Shown: positions 8,125-17,033 of the stretch, in pieces | How the letters are laid out: the number at the start of each line of letters is the position of its first letter | How positions within the stretch are numbered: the first letter of the stretch is position 1 | Origin: JAAELZ01 sp965237485 | Lineage (GTDB): Bacteria; Pseudomonadota; Gammaproteobacteria; Arenicellales; Poriferihabitantaceae | Assembly: GCA_965237485.1 (NCBI GenBank) | Contig: CBDEFQ010000001.1 | Coordinates: 1 to 48,793 of the forward strand | Length of the DNA: 48,793 nt | Reading direction: 5' to 3' | The notes under the pieces: model-generated | What the model saw: only the letters and a program-made list of their open reading frames with translations | What the model was told of the DNA's origin: nothing | Databases searched by the model: none | Made by a program: the position numbers and the translations under genes

Positions 8125-9784
8125 GGCTCACCTCCGCGCACAGCGGGCCATAGCGGGTCACGTTCGCTGCCGAGGGGACAGCTAATACAGGCGCATTGGT
8201 AATTGTCATCACTTGGGCCGAATCAGGTTCCGTTAACCGATGCACCAAATTGGTAATGACTGATAGCTGAGTCGTATTGGCATCTAATGCCCGCTCACAG
8301 GCCACCGTGACTGTTTCCAAGCCATGCTGGTGAATCAATAGTAACAATGGTACAAACTCTCGGTCACCGCCATCACGTTTGAGGTACTGTTTTTTGAGTG
8401 TTAGCAGTGCCTTGGGTAAATCCCAATCAACAAACGGTGCGCCCTTGCGTAATGCGCCAGGTTTAATCTCCAGTACGGGCAGATAATGCCAAGGATCAAA
8501 GATCATTTGATGACGACCGAAACAGCGAGCATGTGAAGTCACTTCCACATCGTCAACCACGACTTTAATCCTATCTGCATAGGCTCTAACAGAAACAGCT
8601 TGGCCAACATACCGACAGGGTACGGAGTATTAATGGCGGTCGTAGTGCACCACACCGGTTTTATGCACACGCGCCAAACGCTCATAATATCCATCAAAGG
8701 CTACCATCGCGGGACGTAAGCTCGGCTGCTCCTCGGCAAACACTTCATCAATTAGTCTTGATTTGTCAGTCGGGTGTGGGCGTTCACCAAGTCGAGCACA
8801 ACGTTGCTCCAGCCATTGGTTTAATTCATCTAAATCAGCAAAGCGCACCCGTGGAACAAACAGCCTTTGGCGCATAACACCGACCTGGCGTTCAACCTGG
8901 CCTTTCTCCCAACCCGCTGCCGGTGTACAGGCAATCGGTTCAATCAGATAATCCTAGATAAATCAGTTAAACGCGGAAAAGACATGTAAGCAATTGAAGT
9001 GCATAGTGAAATCAAAAAAGTCGCGGTCACCTTATTGGTGATAAGGTTTTTTTTGATTTTGCTAGGTGCATCAAGAGCTTGCATGGGCTTTCGTGTTTTA
9101 ACTGATTTATCTAGGATAATGATTCATCCGGCTTAGAAAGCGGCGATTAAACTCACGCCGCTTACCCTTAAACAATGCACTGACTATGGTCTTAGGGTGA
9201 TCGTATATCATCTTCTGAGGTAAGCCCTCAAAGAAATCAAACGCCCGAATATGTGCATCAAACACCCTCTCCTGTGTTTCTCTGGGATAGGCCCTAAGAT
9301 ATGATTTACGCGAATGACATAAACGAAAGTGGGCTAGTTTGATCTTGACACCAAACCCACCCAGAATGACTTGTTCATGTGACCAATCAAACTGACAGGC
9401 TTCACCTGGTGCAAAAACCAATGGCACAAATGCTTGTTTAATACATGACCGCGAGTGATCCTTCCACGCTTTGACAAACCGTTGAACGCTGTCATAAGCC
9501 CCTCGATACCCTTGCAACTCAATCTCTTCATACAGTTGAACTGCATTACGTCTTTCTCGCACTGAGCGAGCTGCGTCCACTTCAAGCAAATTGATCAACT
9601 GAGGTTTGAACTTATCCAGCTTCGGACAGACTATTGGCACCGACCGCTGATATTCAGGTTCGCTTGGCGCGTTGTTTAAATATTTATAAATAGTGGTGCG
9701 TGATAAATTGAATTCACGCGACACCTCGCTTACTTTGCGACCTTCTACTAAACACAAACGTCGTATCTTGGTACATATAGGCAT
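8117..9784 (-). pseudogene. istA: IS21-a IstA transposase, broken by MITE-1 and a stop
   Basis: Starts at ATG 9784 (MPICTKIRRLCLVEGRKVSE) with an HTH (SEVSREFNLSRTTIYKYLN). The rve catalytic core shows CQFDWSHE (Asp), IYDHPKTIV (second acidic region) and GWEKGQVERQV (Glu) once MITE-1 at 8953-9115 is removed. Without it, codons run RMNHYLIEPIACTPAAG in one frame. A TAA at 8630-8632 (after VVHYDRH) replaces a sense codon, and the same frame continues YSVPCRYVG to 8117. Two independent lesions, so inactive. Confidence 0.9.
8953..9115. mobile_element. MITE-1 copy 1 (IS1380-type miniature element)
   Basis: 163 bp, with terminal repeats CCTAGATAAATCAGTTAAA at both ends and TSD ATAAT at 8948-8952 and 9116-9120. 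It has no coding capacity. Its middle is a long hairpin (AAATCAAAAAA...ACCTTAT TGGTG ATAAGGT...TTTTTTTTGATTT). The ends resemble IS1380-a (CCTAGAAAAATCAGTT) and the TSD length is the same, so IS1380-a probably mobilises it. Confidence 0.88.
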
Positions 9785-9900
9785 ACAAATCACCTGACAG
9801 TTTCCTCGGATTAATGGCTCCGAGACAGTTAACAATAAAGGTGTTCAGTTTTGTACGCTGATCACCCACGAAACTGTTCATTTTTGCACGCTGTTCAACA

Positions 9901-10383
9901 AGAGACTTTACCCAAAGGACGATCACGCCAGACTTTTAACGCCTCATCCATGCTCTGGTTAGCCCGTGAGACCGGTGTAGAGGAGATGCTTTCAATACCC
10001 ATGCTCTGCATGACTTTTTCGACTCGGCGCGTGCTAACGCCCGTCACGTACATTTCAGCAACGGTCAGCATCATCGCACGTTGGCTGCGTAAGCCGCGTT
10101 CTAGCGATTGAGGGTAAAAAGGTTCATCAACGTGTTGAGCGGTCTTTGGGATACGCAGATTGAGCGTACCGGCTTGCGTATCGATACGCTTATCTTGGTT
10201 AGCCATTGGCAAACCCTGGCCGGTCTTGACTATGCTCATAGTGTGATGCGCCTGGAAACGGCTCTCTTTCAATCTTCATCGCCTCATTGAGCAGTGCGGT
10301 GAGCACGGGGCGCATGGCATCGGGGCCTTCTGAGATGTGTGTTCCACTACTACGTCAAATACGTTATTGTTTGATTGGGTCAT
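9901..10383 (-). pseudogene. IS256-a copy 1 transposase, N-terminal part
   Basis: From ATG 10383 (MTQSNNNVFDVVVEHTS) to the IS21-a insertion after ...RDRPLGKVS. Two further lesions exist. A TC dinucleotide in ACATCTCAG puts the start out of frame with PDAMRPVLTALLNEA (shared with copy 2). An extra base near 10200 breaks GFANGY...DKRIDTQAG, which copy 2 lacks. Non-functional. Confidence 0.85.
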
Positions 10384-10558
10384 TTGGGTGTCTCCAGTAT
10401 TTTAATTGCTTAAAACAGGGAACGCACAAATGGTTCAACTTACAAGACACCAAGATAGAAAATTTGAATAAATCAAAAATTCGAAAAAATTCCCCCTAGG
10501 GGGAAAAGGCCATACTGCTCTATCTAATATAAAAGTCCATACCTGAAGTTACAGTATC

Positions 10559-11006
10559 CTTCATAACGCCAGCAACGGCTGAGTCACCTGCCGATTTAAA
10601 TGATTTGCAAATCGCTCATGTCGCGTATAACGCGGATAACATAGACATTCGTTATGCGCATCTTGCGATGGCGATTTCAGCTAACCCTGCTATACACGAG
10701 TTTGCGCAGACAATGATTCGAGATCACAATGCGGTAAACGAACAGGCATTGGCTTTGCTGAACAAACTCGGAGCGCAACCTCAAGACAATTTTTTAAGCC
10801 AGTCTTTGCTTGAAGGTGCAGACAAGCTTATCGACGAAATGAGTGCATTACGCGGTGGTGAATTTGACAAACGCTATGCACAAAATGAACTGGCTTATCA
10901 CCAAGCGGTAAACGATCTCGTAGAGAACGCATTTATACCAAACATCGAAAATGCAGAAGTCAAAGCTCTGTTCGAAACAGGACTGCAAATATTTAAGGCC
11001 CATGAA
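10559..11006 (+). pseudogene. DUF4142 protein, 5' end and 3' tail displaced
   Basis: Reads ITPATAESPADLNDLQIAHV, then a ferritin-like four-helix domain of the DUF4142 family (RYAHLAMAISANP, FAQTMIRDHNAVNEQA, QNELAYHQAVNDLVE). The start, with most of the signal peptide, is cut off by IS256-a copy 1. The end is interrupted by IS1380-a copy 1 after FKAHE. The missing tail (GHAAMMVKSLQ and stop) is found at 21647-21687 on the other strand, directly overlapping the cupredoxin start. The protein was probably periplasmic; DUF4142 function is not established. The gene originally headed an operon with the cupredoxin. Confidence 0.88.
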
Positions 11007-11081
11007 CCTAGAAAAATCAGTTGAACCTCCACTAACGGATGTATTATCGTTGCAATCAATTGAATTAAAAGGAGAAACACC

Positions 11082-11501
11082 ATGGTCGCCAAAGATAAAT
11101 CCTTTCACCCAGAGGGTGCGCTAAAACCGGAGGTTTCAAACGCTGTTTCCACCTTATTATCGACTGAAACGTTCGATGGAAAAATTCACGTTGAATGGGA
11201 TCCGTCAGCGGCAGTAACGCCCATAGGACCGTTGCCTTTTTTCATCCAATATTTAAAACTTGGTGGTCTGTTTAAGCCATGGGTGAGCAGTTGCCCATTG
11301 GAATATCGAAGCAATAACGCACCTGAGAAGATCAATGTGTTGGGCTCATTTTTGTTGTCTGTTCTCTCGGGTCACAATCGCTACGCACACATGGCCAGCT
11401 TAATGGGCGATCGTATCAACACCAAAATGCTTGGAATGACCAAAGCGGTTAGCGACGATTCGGCGCGCCGTGCGCTGAAGAAGATGAATGAGGAACAAGG
11501 T
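11082..11501 (+). pseudogene. IS1380-a copy 1 transposase, N-terminal part
   Basis: Starts at ATG 11082 behind a good SD (AAAGGAGAAACACC). It contains GPLPFFIQYLKLGGLFKPW and SVLSGHNRYAHMASLMGDR, characteristic of the N-terminus of IS1380-family transposases. It is cut by IS5-b copy 1 after KKMNEEQG; the rest resumes at 12683. Confidence 0.9.
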
Positions 11502-12677
11502 GGGCTTGTCGGATAATTAATAGAATACGTGAGATAATATGGGCTAATTCTAGTCAGCCTGCAATTTTGAGCAAACGTCATCAAAGCCAACTGTTCCTAA
11601 CCTTAGATTCTCTGGTTAGCTCTGAACATCCCTACCGTAAACTCGATGAGCTATTATGTTTTGGTGCATTGAGTAAACCCTTCTCTAAAATATATGCCAC
11701 CCGTGGCCCTAAAGGCCGAGGTGTTGAGTTCGGCTTACGTGCCTTGGTGCTTCAGTTCATGGAAGATTTAAGTGATAGAGAAATGGAGCGATACTTATCA
11801 GAGAATCTGGCCGCTAAGTGGTTTTGTGATTCAGGACTGGAACAGAGCACTCCTGATCATAGTTACTTTGGTGATTTTCGCTCACGCATTGGAACCAGGG
11901 GTATGATGAATTTATTTGACCGTGTTCGGAGCGGGTTAGTTTCAATGGGCTTAGTACGAGAAATATTCACATTTGTCGATGCCAGCCAGTTGGTCAGTAA
12001 GCTAACCACTTGGGATGATAGAGATAAGGCGATAAAGATGGGATTAGAGGAGTTCAACAATAAGACAGTTGATAAAGTTGCGGCGGACAAGCAAGCACGG
12101 TTTGGGTGCAAGGGAAATAGCAAATATTGGTATGGTTACAAAGAGCATGCATCAGTGGATATGCAAAGTGGCTTGATCAATAAAATAGCGACCACCTCGG
12201 CTGAGGTAACGGATGCAAGCGGCTTAAAGCATGTTTGCCCTAAGTCGGGTGCTGTTTATGCGGACAAGGGTTATTGCGTGAGCCCGGCCAAAACCACGCT
12301 CAGGCGCAACGGTTGCCATGATGCAACAATCAAGAAGAACAATATGCATGGCAAGAATAGAGACAAAGACCGTTGGATTAGCAAAATTCGTTCACCATAT
12401 GAGCGAGTGTTTGCTCATCGCAATAAGCGAGTTCGTTATAAAGGGTTGGCTAAAGTCCAGTTCCAAGTTGGAATCAGGGGCTTATGTTTTAACCTTAAGC
12501 GATTAATGGCATTGGGAGTTGAACGAGTTGAATTGGTGCCGGCCTAGGGATAGATCCGTCTATTGGTGGCAAAATGGCTGCTAATAGACGGTTTATTGCA
12601 CAAAAAACGCGTTGCTGAGCAAACTAAAAGCGACTTCGGCGAAAACCCTGTTTGAAATTGTATTAACCGACGAGCCC
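11502..12677 (+). mobile_element. IS5-b copy 1
   Basis: 1176 bp between GGGCTTGTCGGATAATTAAT and the complement of GGGCTCGTCGGTTAATACAA. TSD AAGGT at 11497-11501 and 12678-12682. The uninterrupted target is seen in IS1380-a copy 2 (complement near 22900). Confidence 0.95.
11567..12547 (+). CDS. IS5-b copy 1 transposase
   Basis: 326 residues from TTG 11567 (MSKRHQSQLFLTLDSLV). IS4/IS5-type DDE enzyme with an N-terminal DUF772-like region (GVEFGLRALVLQFMEDLSDR). Catalytic residues are in FVDASQLVSK (Asp), AVYADKGYCV (Asp) and SPYERVFAHRNKRVRY (Glu). Single-residue differences from copies 2 and 3 (EIFTF for EVFTF, IATTSAE for IAATSAE). Full length and apparently functional. Confidence 0.92.
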   Translation: MSKRHQSQLFLTLDSLVSSEHPYRKLDELLCFGALSKPFSKIYATRGPKGRGVEFGLRALVLQFMEDLSDREMERYLSENLAAKWFCDSGLEQSTPDHSYFGDFRSRIGTRGMMNLFDRVRSGLVSMGLVREIFTFVDASQLVSKLTTWDDRDKAIKMGLEEFNNKTVDKVAADKQARFGCKGNSKYWYGYKEHASVDMQSGLINKIATTSAEVTDASGLKHVCPKSGAVYADKGYCVSPAKTTLRRNGCHDATIKKNNMHGKNRDKDRWISKIRSPYERVFAHRNKRVRYKGLAKVQFQVGIRGLCFNLKRLMALGVERVELVPA

Positions 12678-12682
12678 AAGGT

Positions 12683-13813
12683 ATAGCCTGGCTACAAACT
12701 CATTTGCAGCGTTGCTACGAGCCCTTGCTCACACAGCCATGGATATTGGATTGTGACGTAACGGTTAAACCGCTATACGGTCATCAAGAAGGTGCCAAGG
12801 TTGGCTATAATCCACACAAACCTGGCCGGCCCTCGCACACGTATCACACCTATATGATTGTCAATCTTCGTCTTGTATTGGATGTTGAGGTCAAGTCTGG
12901 CACTGAGGTAGCTGCTAGTCATTCTTCGCCGGGTCTATGGGAGCTGTTGGATCGATTGCCACGTTCATCTTGGCCGCACTTTATTCGAGGCGATTGTGAC
13001 TGGGGTACCCAGGATGTGATGAGTGCTGCAGAACAAAGAGGCGTCAATTACTTGTTTAAGCTAAGGAAGTCTAAGTACGTTAAGCAACTGATACAGCAGC
13101 AGCATAGCGTGTCGGGCTGGGATTATGTTATCGATGGCTGGGAAGCCAAAGAAAGTTGTTTGAAGTTGGCTGCGTGGAACGATCATCGGCGCGTGGTAAT
13201 CGTTCGTCGTCGTTTAGCAAAGGACGCGCTGCTGGTATTGGAAGAGAAAAGTCAAGGCCAGCAGAGCTTTGGTTTTTTGCAAGAAGCGGATGATATTCGC
13301 GCGTTTGAATACGCTGTTCTGGTCACCTCATTAGACGATGAGGTGATTAGCATCGTCCAACATTATCGAGATCGAGCCGACTGCGAAAACAATTTTGATG
13401 AAATCAAGAACCATTGGGGTTGGGGCGGGTTTACTACCGCCGATATCAAGCCCTGTCGCTTTATAGCGCGGATCATTGCCTTGATTTATAACGGGTGGAA
13501 TATATTCACTAGGCTGGCTAACCCAGACAAACATATGGAAGCGATTACCCGTCGACCGCTATTACTGAGTTCGGTGGGGCGCGTTACTGAATCGGGGCGG
13601 AAAAAGACTATGACGATTACTAGCACGCACGCCAAGGCCGACTTAATTCGCGACACGTTTGACCAAATACAACACGTCTTTAATTCATTGAAGGCGATTG
13701 CGCCGCAGTTGAGCGTGGCGCAAGTTTGGTGCCGCATTCTAAGCGAGGCGATGAAGAAATATCTTGGTGGAACGATTCTTCAACCGCCAGATGACCGCTG
13801 TTTACTTGGCTAA
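12683..13813 (+). pseudogene. IS1380-a copy 1 transposase, C-terminal part
   Basis: Continues IAWLQTHLQRCYEPLLTQPW and the catalytic domain: LDCDVTVKPLYGHQEGA (Asp), FIRGDCDWGTQDVM (Asp) and YRDRADCENNFDEIKN (Glu), the usual IS1380 signature. It ends at TAA 13811-13813. It is separated from its start only by IS5-b copy 1, so it is an insertional pseudogene with intact catalytic residues. Confidence 0.9.
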
Positions 13814-13893
13814 AGTGTCTCGGAGGCAGTAGCGACGATGGAAGGGTTGTTTATGTTGGCCTCATTGGAGAGGCTTTAACTGCGTTTTTTAGG

Positions 13894-14157
13894 TTCATGG
13901 GGCTAGCGAAGAACCAGACTGTTTACGGCCTAGCGGCGATGGCAGCGAATATCCGTAAAGGTGCTAAGTTCTTAAGCTTGTATGGCTTGCCTGATTGGCA
14001 CTATGCTGGATAGTTGTGCCTTTAATATGGCTTAGGTGCTCGAATTGATAAAATAGTGACTAAATGATGATCGAATACGCGAAACTGGGCAAATATAGCT
14101 CAAAAAATGAGTGCTTCGAAAATATCAAACTAAAATCGTGAGTTACGCTGCGCTCTC
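13894..14157 (+). mobile_element. IS5-a copy 2, terminal part (with transposase C-terminus)
   Basis: Holds the last 40 transposase codons (FMGLAKNQTVYGLAAMAANI... to WHYAG, TAG 14011-14013) and the terminal repeat ending GCTGCGCTCTC. It was separated from the rest of the element (23394-24337) by IS1380-a and the later inversion. Adjacent AAGAG (14158-14162) pairs with CTCTT at 24338-24342 as the 5-bp TSD once the inversion is undone. Confidence 0.92.
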
Positions 14158-14170
14158 AAGAGGATCTATA

Positions 14171-14618
14171 GTGATCGACAAATCAAAACGTAACACCTTA
14201 AAATCAGTTGCAGTAGCAGGTGCTGCTGTCACCACTGCGTCGCTTAGCTCAGTCGCATTTGCAGAAATGTTAGTGTCCGCGTCTCCTAGTGAAGATATTT
14301 CTTTGTTGGTTGGCAAGGGAACGCACAGTGGTACAATGAACGTTATTATTCAAAACCGCGGGGATGTTCAAAAAACAATTACCCGCATGTCGCCTAGTTT
14401 TATCACCACAGAGTTAGGTGACGTAGACTTGGAGAAGTTATTTGACGAAGGCCCCATGTTATGTGGGTGCAAAGCAAGAGCTGGTTTTCTCTGTAGCACC
14501 AGCTAACTCAGCGCGCACCTTATATAACCATAAGCCGGTACATATTCACACCAGCAATAATATGCTAACTGCTAAAAGCCCCATGCATCACCCTCAAGTG
14601 ACGTGGAAAGTCGCCTAG
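14171..14618 (+). pseudogene. Unrecognised exported protein, frameshifted
   Basis: GTG 14171 follows AAGAGG, which is partly the IS5-a TSD. The N-terminus is a signal peptide (SVAVAGAAVTTASLSSVAFA). The mature part reads ISLLVGKGTHSGTMNVII, then GDVDLEKLFDEGPM. After about MLCG, one extra base shifts the frame; the +1 frame continues AKQELVFSVAPANSARTLYN, VHIHTSNNMLTAK and ends HHPQVTWKVA at TAG 14616-14618. About 148 residues in total if repaired. I do not recognise the family. IS5-a copy 2 inserted within its ribosome-binding site, so it lost its promoter as well. Confidence 0.6.
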
Positions 14619-14641
14619 CCAAAGCGAGTAACTAGCATATT

Positions 14642-14668
14642 AAAAGCCGGGCTTTGACCCAGCTTTTT
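14642..14668 (+). terminator. Rho-independent terminator-like hairpin
   Basis: AAAAGCCGGG, loop CTTTGA, CCCAGCTTTTT: a GC stem with a flanking A/T run, 23 nt after the stop of the frameshifted exported-protein gene. The rest of 14669-14953 shows no gene I can support. Confidence 0.6.
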
Positions 14669-14953
14669 ACCCAAAAACAACAGCGTCTGTTGATTAGAAA
14701 ACGGGCATATGCGTTAAATACTATTTTGCTCGACGGTTAGCCTAGCGTCTAGTAGCTTTAAACATGATACACATAAAATATTCGGGTTAGGAGGTAGCGT
14801 TTAGCTTACTAATGGAGTTGCATAGCGTCTAACAAGGCTTGGTTATCCTCTATGCTCCTATTAACATAAAGAGAAATAACTCGACTGCTATGCACTGAGA
14901 ATCCACAGTTTAGCGCAGCAAATTACATGTGATGGCAGAGCAGTTAAACTAGA

Positions 14954-15655
14954 TTAAATTCTACACTCCGATAACGATTTTATTTGCTGCCCATTGTCGT
15001 CAAAGTTATCAAGAGAAAGCCACGCTTCGAATGCATCACGGTTAGCTGGCCATTGAGTATCTAATATAGAGAACCAAGCTGTATCACGGTTGCGATTTTT
15101 ATACATGGTCGCTTGACGAAACACCCCATCAAAGTTGAAGCCTAAGCGCAGGGCAGCACTTTTAGAAGGCGCATTTAAGTTGTCGCACTTCCATTCATAG
15201 CGGCGATACCCTGTTTCAAAAACACGTTTCATCATCAGATACATCGTCTCGGTTGCTAATGTTGTACCCTGCAATAATGGTGAAAAGTGAATATGCCCTA
15301 CTTCGATCACCCCAACGTTCGGATCTATACGTAAGTAACTCGCAATACCCACCGCTTTGCCGCTACTGGGATCTATTACGGTGTAAAATTTGAGGTCTTT
15401 TGAATAGCAAGCTTGCTTGGTCCAGGCTTCGAAAGCTGCTTTATTCTCAAACGGGCCGTAGGGCAAGTAAGTCCAATTGTGTCCACTGCTGTCTTTTATA
15501 AATGCGGCATATAAATCATCAACGTGCGAAGCATTAAAAGATTCAAGTTGGCATCGACTGCCTCGCATTGGTGATTCTGTAGGCCAAGTAGCAGTGCGCC
15601 AGTCCTCAATCGGCATACCAATGGGTTGCCCTAGCTCGTTTTTATACTCACTCAT
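14954..15655 (-). CDS. GNAT family N-acetyltransferase (RimJ/RimL-like)
   Basis: 233 residues from ATG 15655. An acetyltransferase of the GNAT fold: substrate lobe MRGSRCQLESFNASHVDDLY, then VGIASYLRIDPNVGVIEVGH, the acetyl-CoA pyrophosphate loop region LLQGTTLATETMYLMMK, and LNAPSKSAALRLGFNFDGVF (the AS..A...LGF tail typical of RimL types). It transfers acetyl from acetyl-CoA to an amine; the substrate is unknown and need not be a ribosomal protein. Its ATG overlaps the TGA of the preceding gene once IS4-a is removed (ATGA), so it is the last gene of a PhyH-unknown-GNAT unit. Reading frame intact, but upstream insertions probably affect its transcription. Confidence 0.88.
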   Translation of the reverse strand: MSEYKNELGQPIGMPIEDWRTATWPTESPMRGSRCQLESFNASHVDDLYAAFIKDSSGHNWTYLPYGPFENKAAFEAWTKQACYSKDLKFYTVIDPSSGKAVGIASYLRIDPNVGVIEVGHIHFSPLLQGTTLATETMYLMMKRVFETGYRRYEWKCDNLNAPSKSAALRLGFNFDGVFRQATMYKNRNRDTAWFSILDTQWPANRDAFEAWLSLDNFDDNGQQIKSLSECRI

Positions 15656-15759
15656 AAATTCTTACTCATCATCAGGAAGCCACAAAACGCAGCATTGTTG
15701 CGGCGTAAGCTAACATCTACCTTAGTTTTAGTGGTATTTATAATTTCCCTATATTGCTT
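15652..15759 (-). pseudogene. Unknown protein, 3' part (split by IS4-a copy 1)
   Basis: After removal of IS4-a and one TSD (ATATTGCTT), the frame from 17552 continues YKQYREIINTTKTKVDVSLR, then NNAAFCGFLMMSKNL and TGA at 15652-15654. The stop overlaps the start codon of the GNAT gene. Total restored length 205 residues (618 nt, an exact multiple of three). Confidence 0.85.
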
Positions 15760-17033
15760 CACTGCTGTCCCGTTAACACTAAAGAAACAGGCCTGATTTT
15801 CTCTCAATTTGATAAAATACGTTTAGCGATAAACCGTTGAATCAAATAGGAAAATCAGACCATGTCACATTGTAATACCGTTCTAAATCAAATACTCAAA
15901 ATTGTTCCGAGACATGAATTCGAGGCACTCGCAATTCAACATCATTCGGGGCGTTCATTCCGCAGAGCGTCTCGTTGGTCACAGTTCGTGAGCCTGACTA
16001 TAGCTCAATTGACTGGCCGTCATAGCTTGCGTGATATTGTTGATAATGTCAGCGCTCAATCACACCGCTTGTATCATCCTGGTAGTGCCGTGTTAACGCG
16101 GTCCAATCTTTCACGCATCAATGAGAACAAGCCTTCGAGCCTTTATGAAGCGCTATTCTCTCAATTACTCAAGCGCTGTCAGAGCAAAACGCCAGGGCAT
16201 AACTTTCGTTTCAAGAATCCCCTGTATTCACTGGACTCATCTACCATTGATCTGTGCTTATCGGTTTTCCCATGGGCAGACTTTCGATCAACTAAAGGGG
16301 CAATCAAACTGCATGTAGGCCTGAATCATGATGGTTACTTACCTGAGTTTGTTAATATCACCGAGGGTAAATGTGCTGATGTTACTGCAGGCAGGAAAGT
16401 AGCTTTCCCGAAAGGCAGCATTGTAGTTATTGACCGTGGATACAACGACTATGCCTGGTATAAGCAATTGAATGACAAGGGAATATACTTTGTCACACGA
16501 TTAAAGAAGAATGCTGCATACCGCCTTATCAAGCGACATAGTGTACGCAAGGGAACGGGACTTAGCAGTGATCAAACGATTGAATTCACGGGGGTCAAAG
16601 CAGCAAAGGAGTGTTCGATTCGATTACGCCGTATTGGTTATCGCGATGCCACTACAGGCAAGCATTATGTGTTTTTAACCAACCACTTTAAGCTCAGTGC
16701 TCAAACTATCGCCGATATTTATAAAGCCAGATGGCAGGTGGAATTATTCTTCAAGTGGATCAAGCAGAACTTAAAGGTGAAGTCATTTATCGGCACCAGC
16801 AAGAACGCAGTATTGACCCAAATATGGATTGCGTTATGTATTTACCTAATACTGATGTTCATCAAATTGCAGTCGAAGGCGGGCAAAACGATGCAACAAA
16901 TATTGAGGGTATTGCAGCTTAATTTGTTTGAAAAACGTGATTTAATGGCACTGTTGCGAGGGGACCCGATGCATCACCCAAACCTTAACCCTAATCAATT
17001 TTCGTTGCTGTGAAAGTTAACGGGACAGCAGTG
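15760..17033 (+). mobile_element. IS4-a copy 1 (IS4 family)
   Basis: 1274 bp with perfect 18-bp terminal repeats CACTGCTGTCCCGTTAAC. The 9-bp TSD ATATTGCTT is at 15751-15759 and 17034-17042. It interrupts the unknown gene between the PhyH and GNAT genes. Confidence 0.95.
15862..17013 (+). CDS. IS4-a copy 1 transposase
   Basis: 383 residues from ATG 15862 (MSHCNTVLNQILKIVPRHEF). IS4-family DDE enzyme: N-terminal DUF4372-like segment, LYSLDSSTIDLCLSVFPWA (Asp), IVVIDRGYNDYAWY (Asp), and the family YREK signature in YKARWQVELFFKWIK. Full length, no lesion seen; one codon longer than copy 2 (DLCLS against DLLS). Confidence 0.93.
   Translation: MSHCNTVLNQILKIVPRHEFEALAIQHHSGRSFRRASRWSQFVSLTIAQLTGRHSLRDIVDNVSAQSHRLYHPGSAVLTRSNLSRINENKPSSLYEALFSQLLKRCQSKTPGHNFRFKNPLYSLDSSTIDLCLSVFPWADFRSTKGAIKLHVGLNHDGYLPEFVNITEGKCADVTAGRKVAFPKGSIVVIDRGYNDYAWYKQLNDKGIYFVTRLKKNAAYRLIKRHSVRKGTGLSSDQTIEFTGVKAAKECSIRLRRIGYRDATTGKHYVFLTNHFKLSAQTIADIYKARWQVELFFKWIKQNLKVKSFIGTSKNAVLTQIWIALCIYLILMFIKLQSKAGKTMQQILRVLQLNLFEKRDLMALLRGDPMHHPNLNPNQFSLL

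Larger units (their letters stand above)
4393..9900 (-). mobile_element. IS21-a (IS21 family) with nested IS5-a and MITE-1
   Basis: Ends TGTCAATCAGCGTTTAAAAC and, in complement, TGTTGAACAGCGTGCAAAAA, each followed by further CAGCG...AAAA...TGAAC repeats, the multiple terminal repeats typical of IS21. The 8-bp TSD AGAGACTT is at 4385-4392 and 9901-9908, and copy 2 of IS256-a shows the uninterrupted target. Subtracting IS5-a and MITE-1 with their TSDs leaves 2500 bp. It carries istA and istB on the minus strand, both damaged. Confidence 0.93.
3649..10558 (-). mobile_element. IS256-a copy 1, split by IS21-a
   Basis: The ends GATTACGCAACA... (3649) and ...GTAACTTC-type repeat ending GTATC (10558) match copy 2 at 34095-35488. 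Removing IS21-a and its 8-bp TSD leaves 1394 bp, exactly the length of copy 2. The flanks TAATCGAA and CTTCATAA do not match, although copy 2 has a perfect 8-bp TSD. The left flank is inside an AraC gene and the right flank inside a DUF4142 gene, so this copy is a recombination product. Confidence 0.92.
11007..13893 (+). mobile_element. IS1380-a copy 1, split by IS5-b copy 1
   Basis: Ends CCTAGAAAAATCAGTT and ...CTGCGTTTTTTAGG. Removing IS5-b and its TSD gives 1706 bp, identical to copy 2. Flanks are ATGAA (11002-11006) on the left but TTCAT (13894-13898) on the right, an inverted not direct repeat. The matching partners are at copy 2, which shows an inversion by recombination between the two copies. 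Confidence 0.93.
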
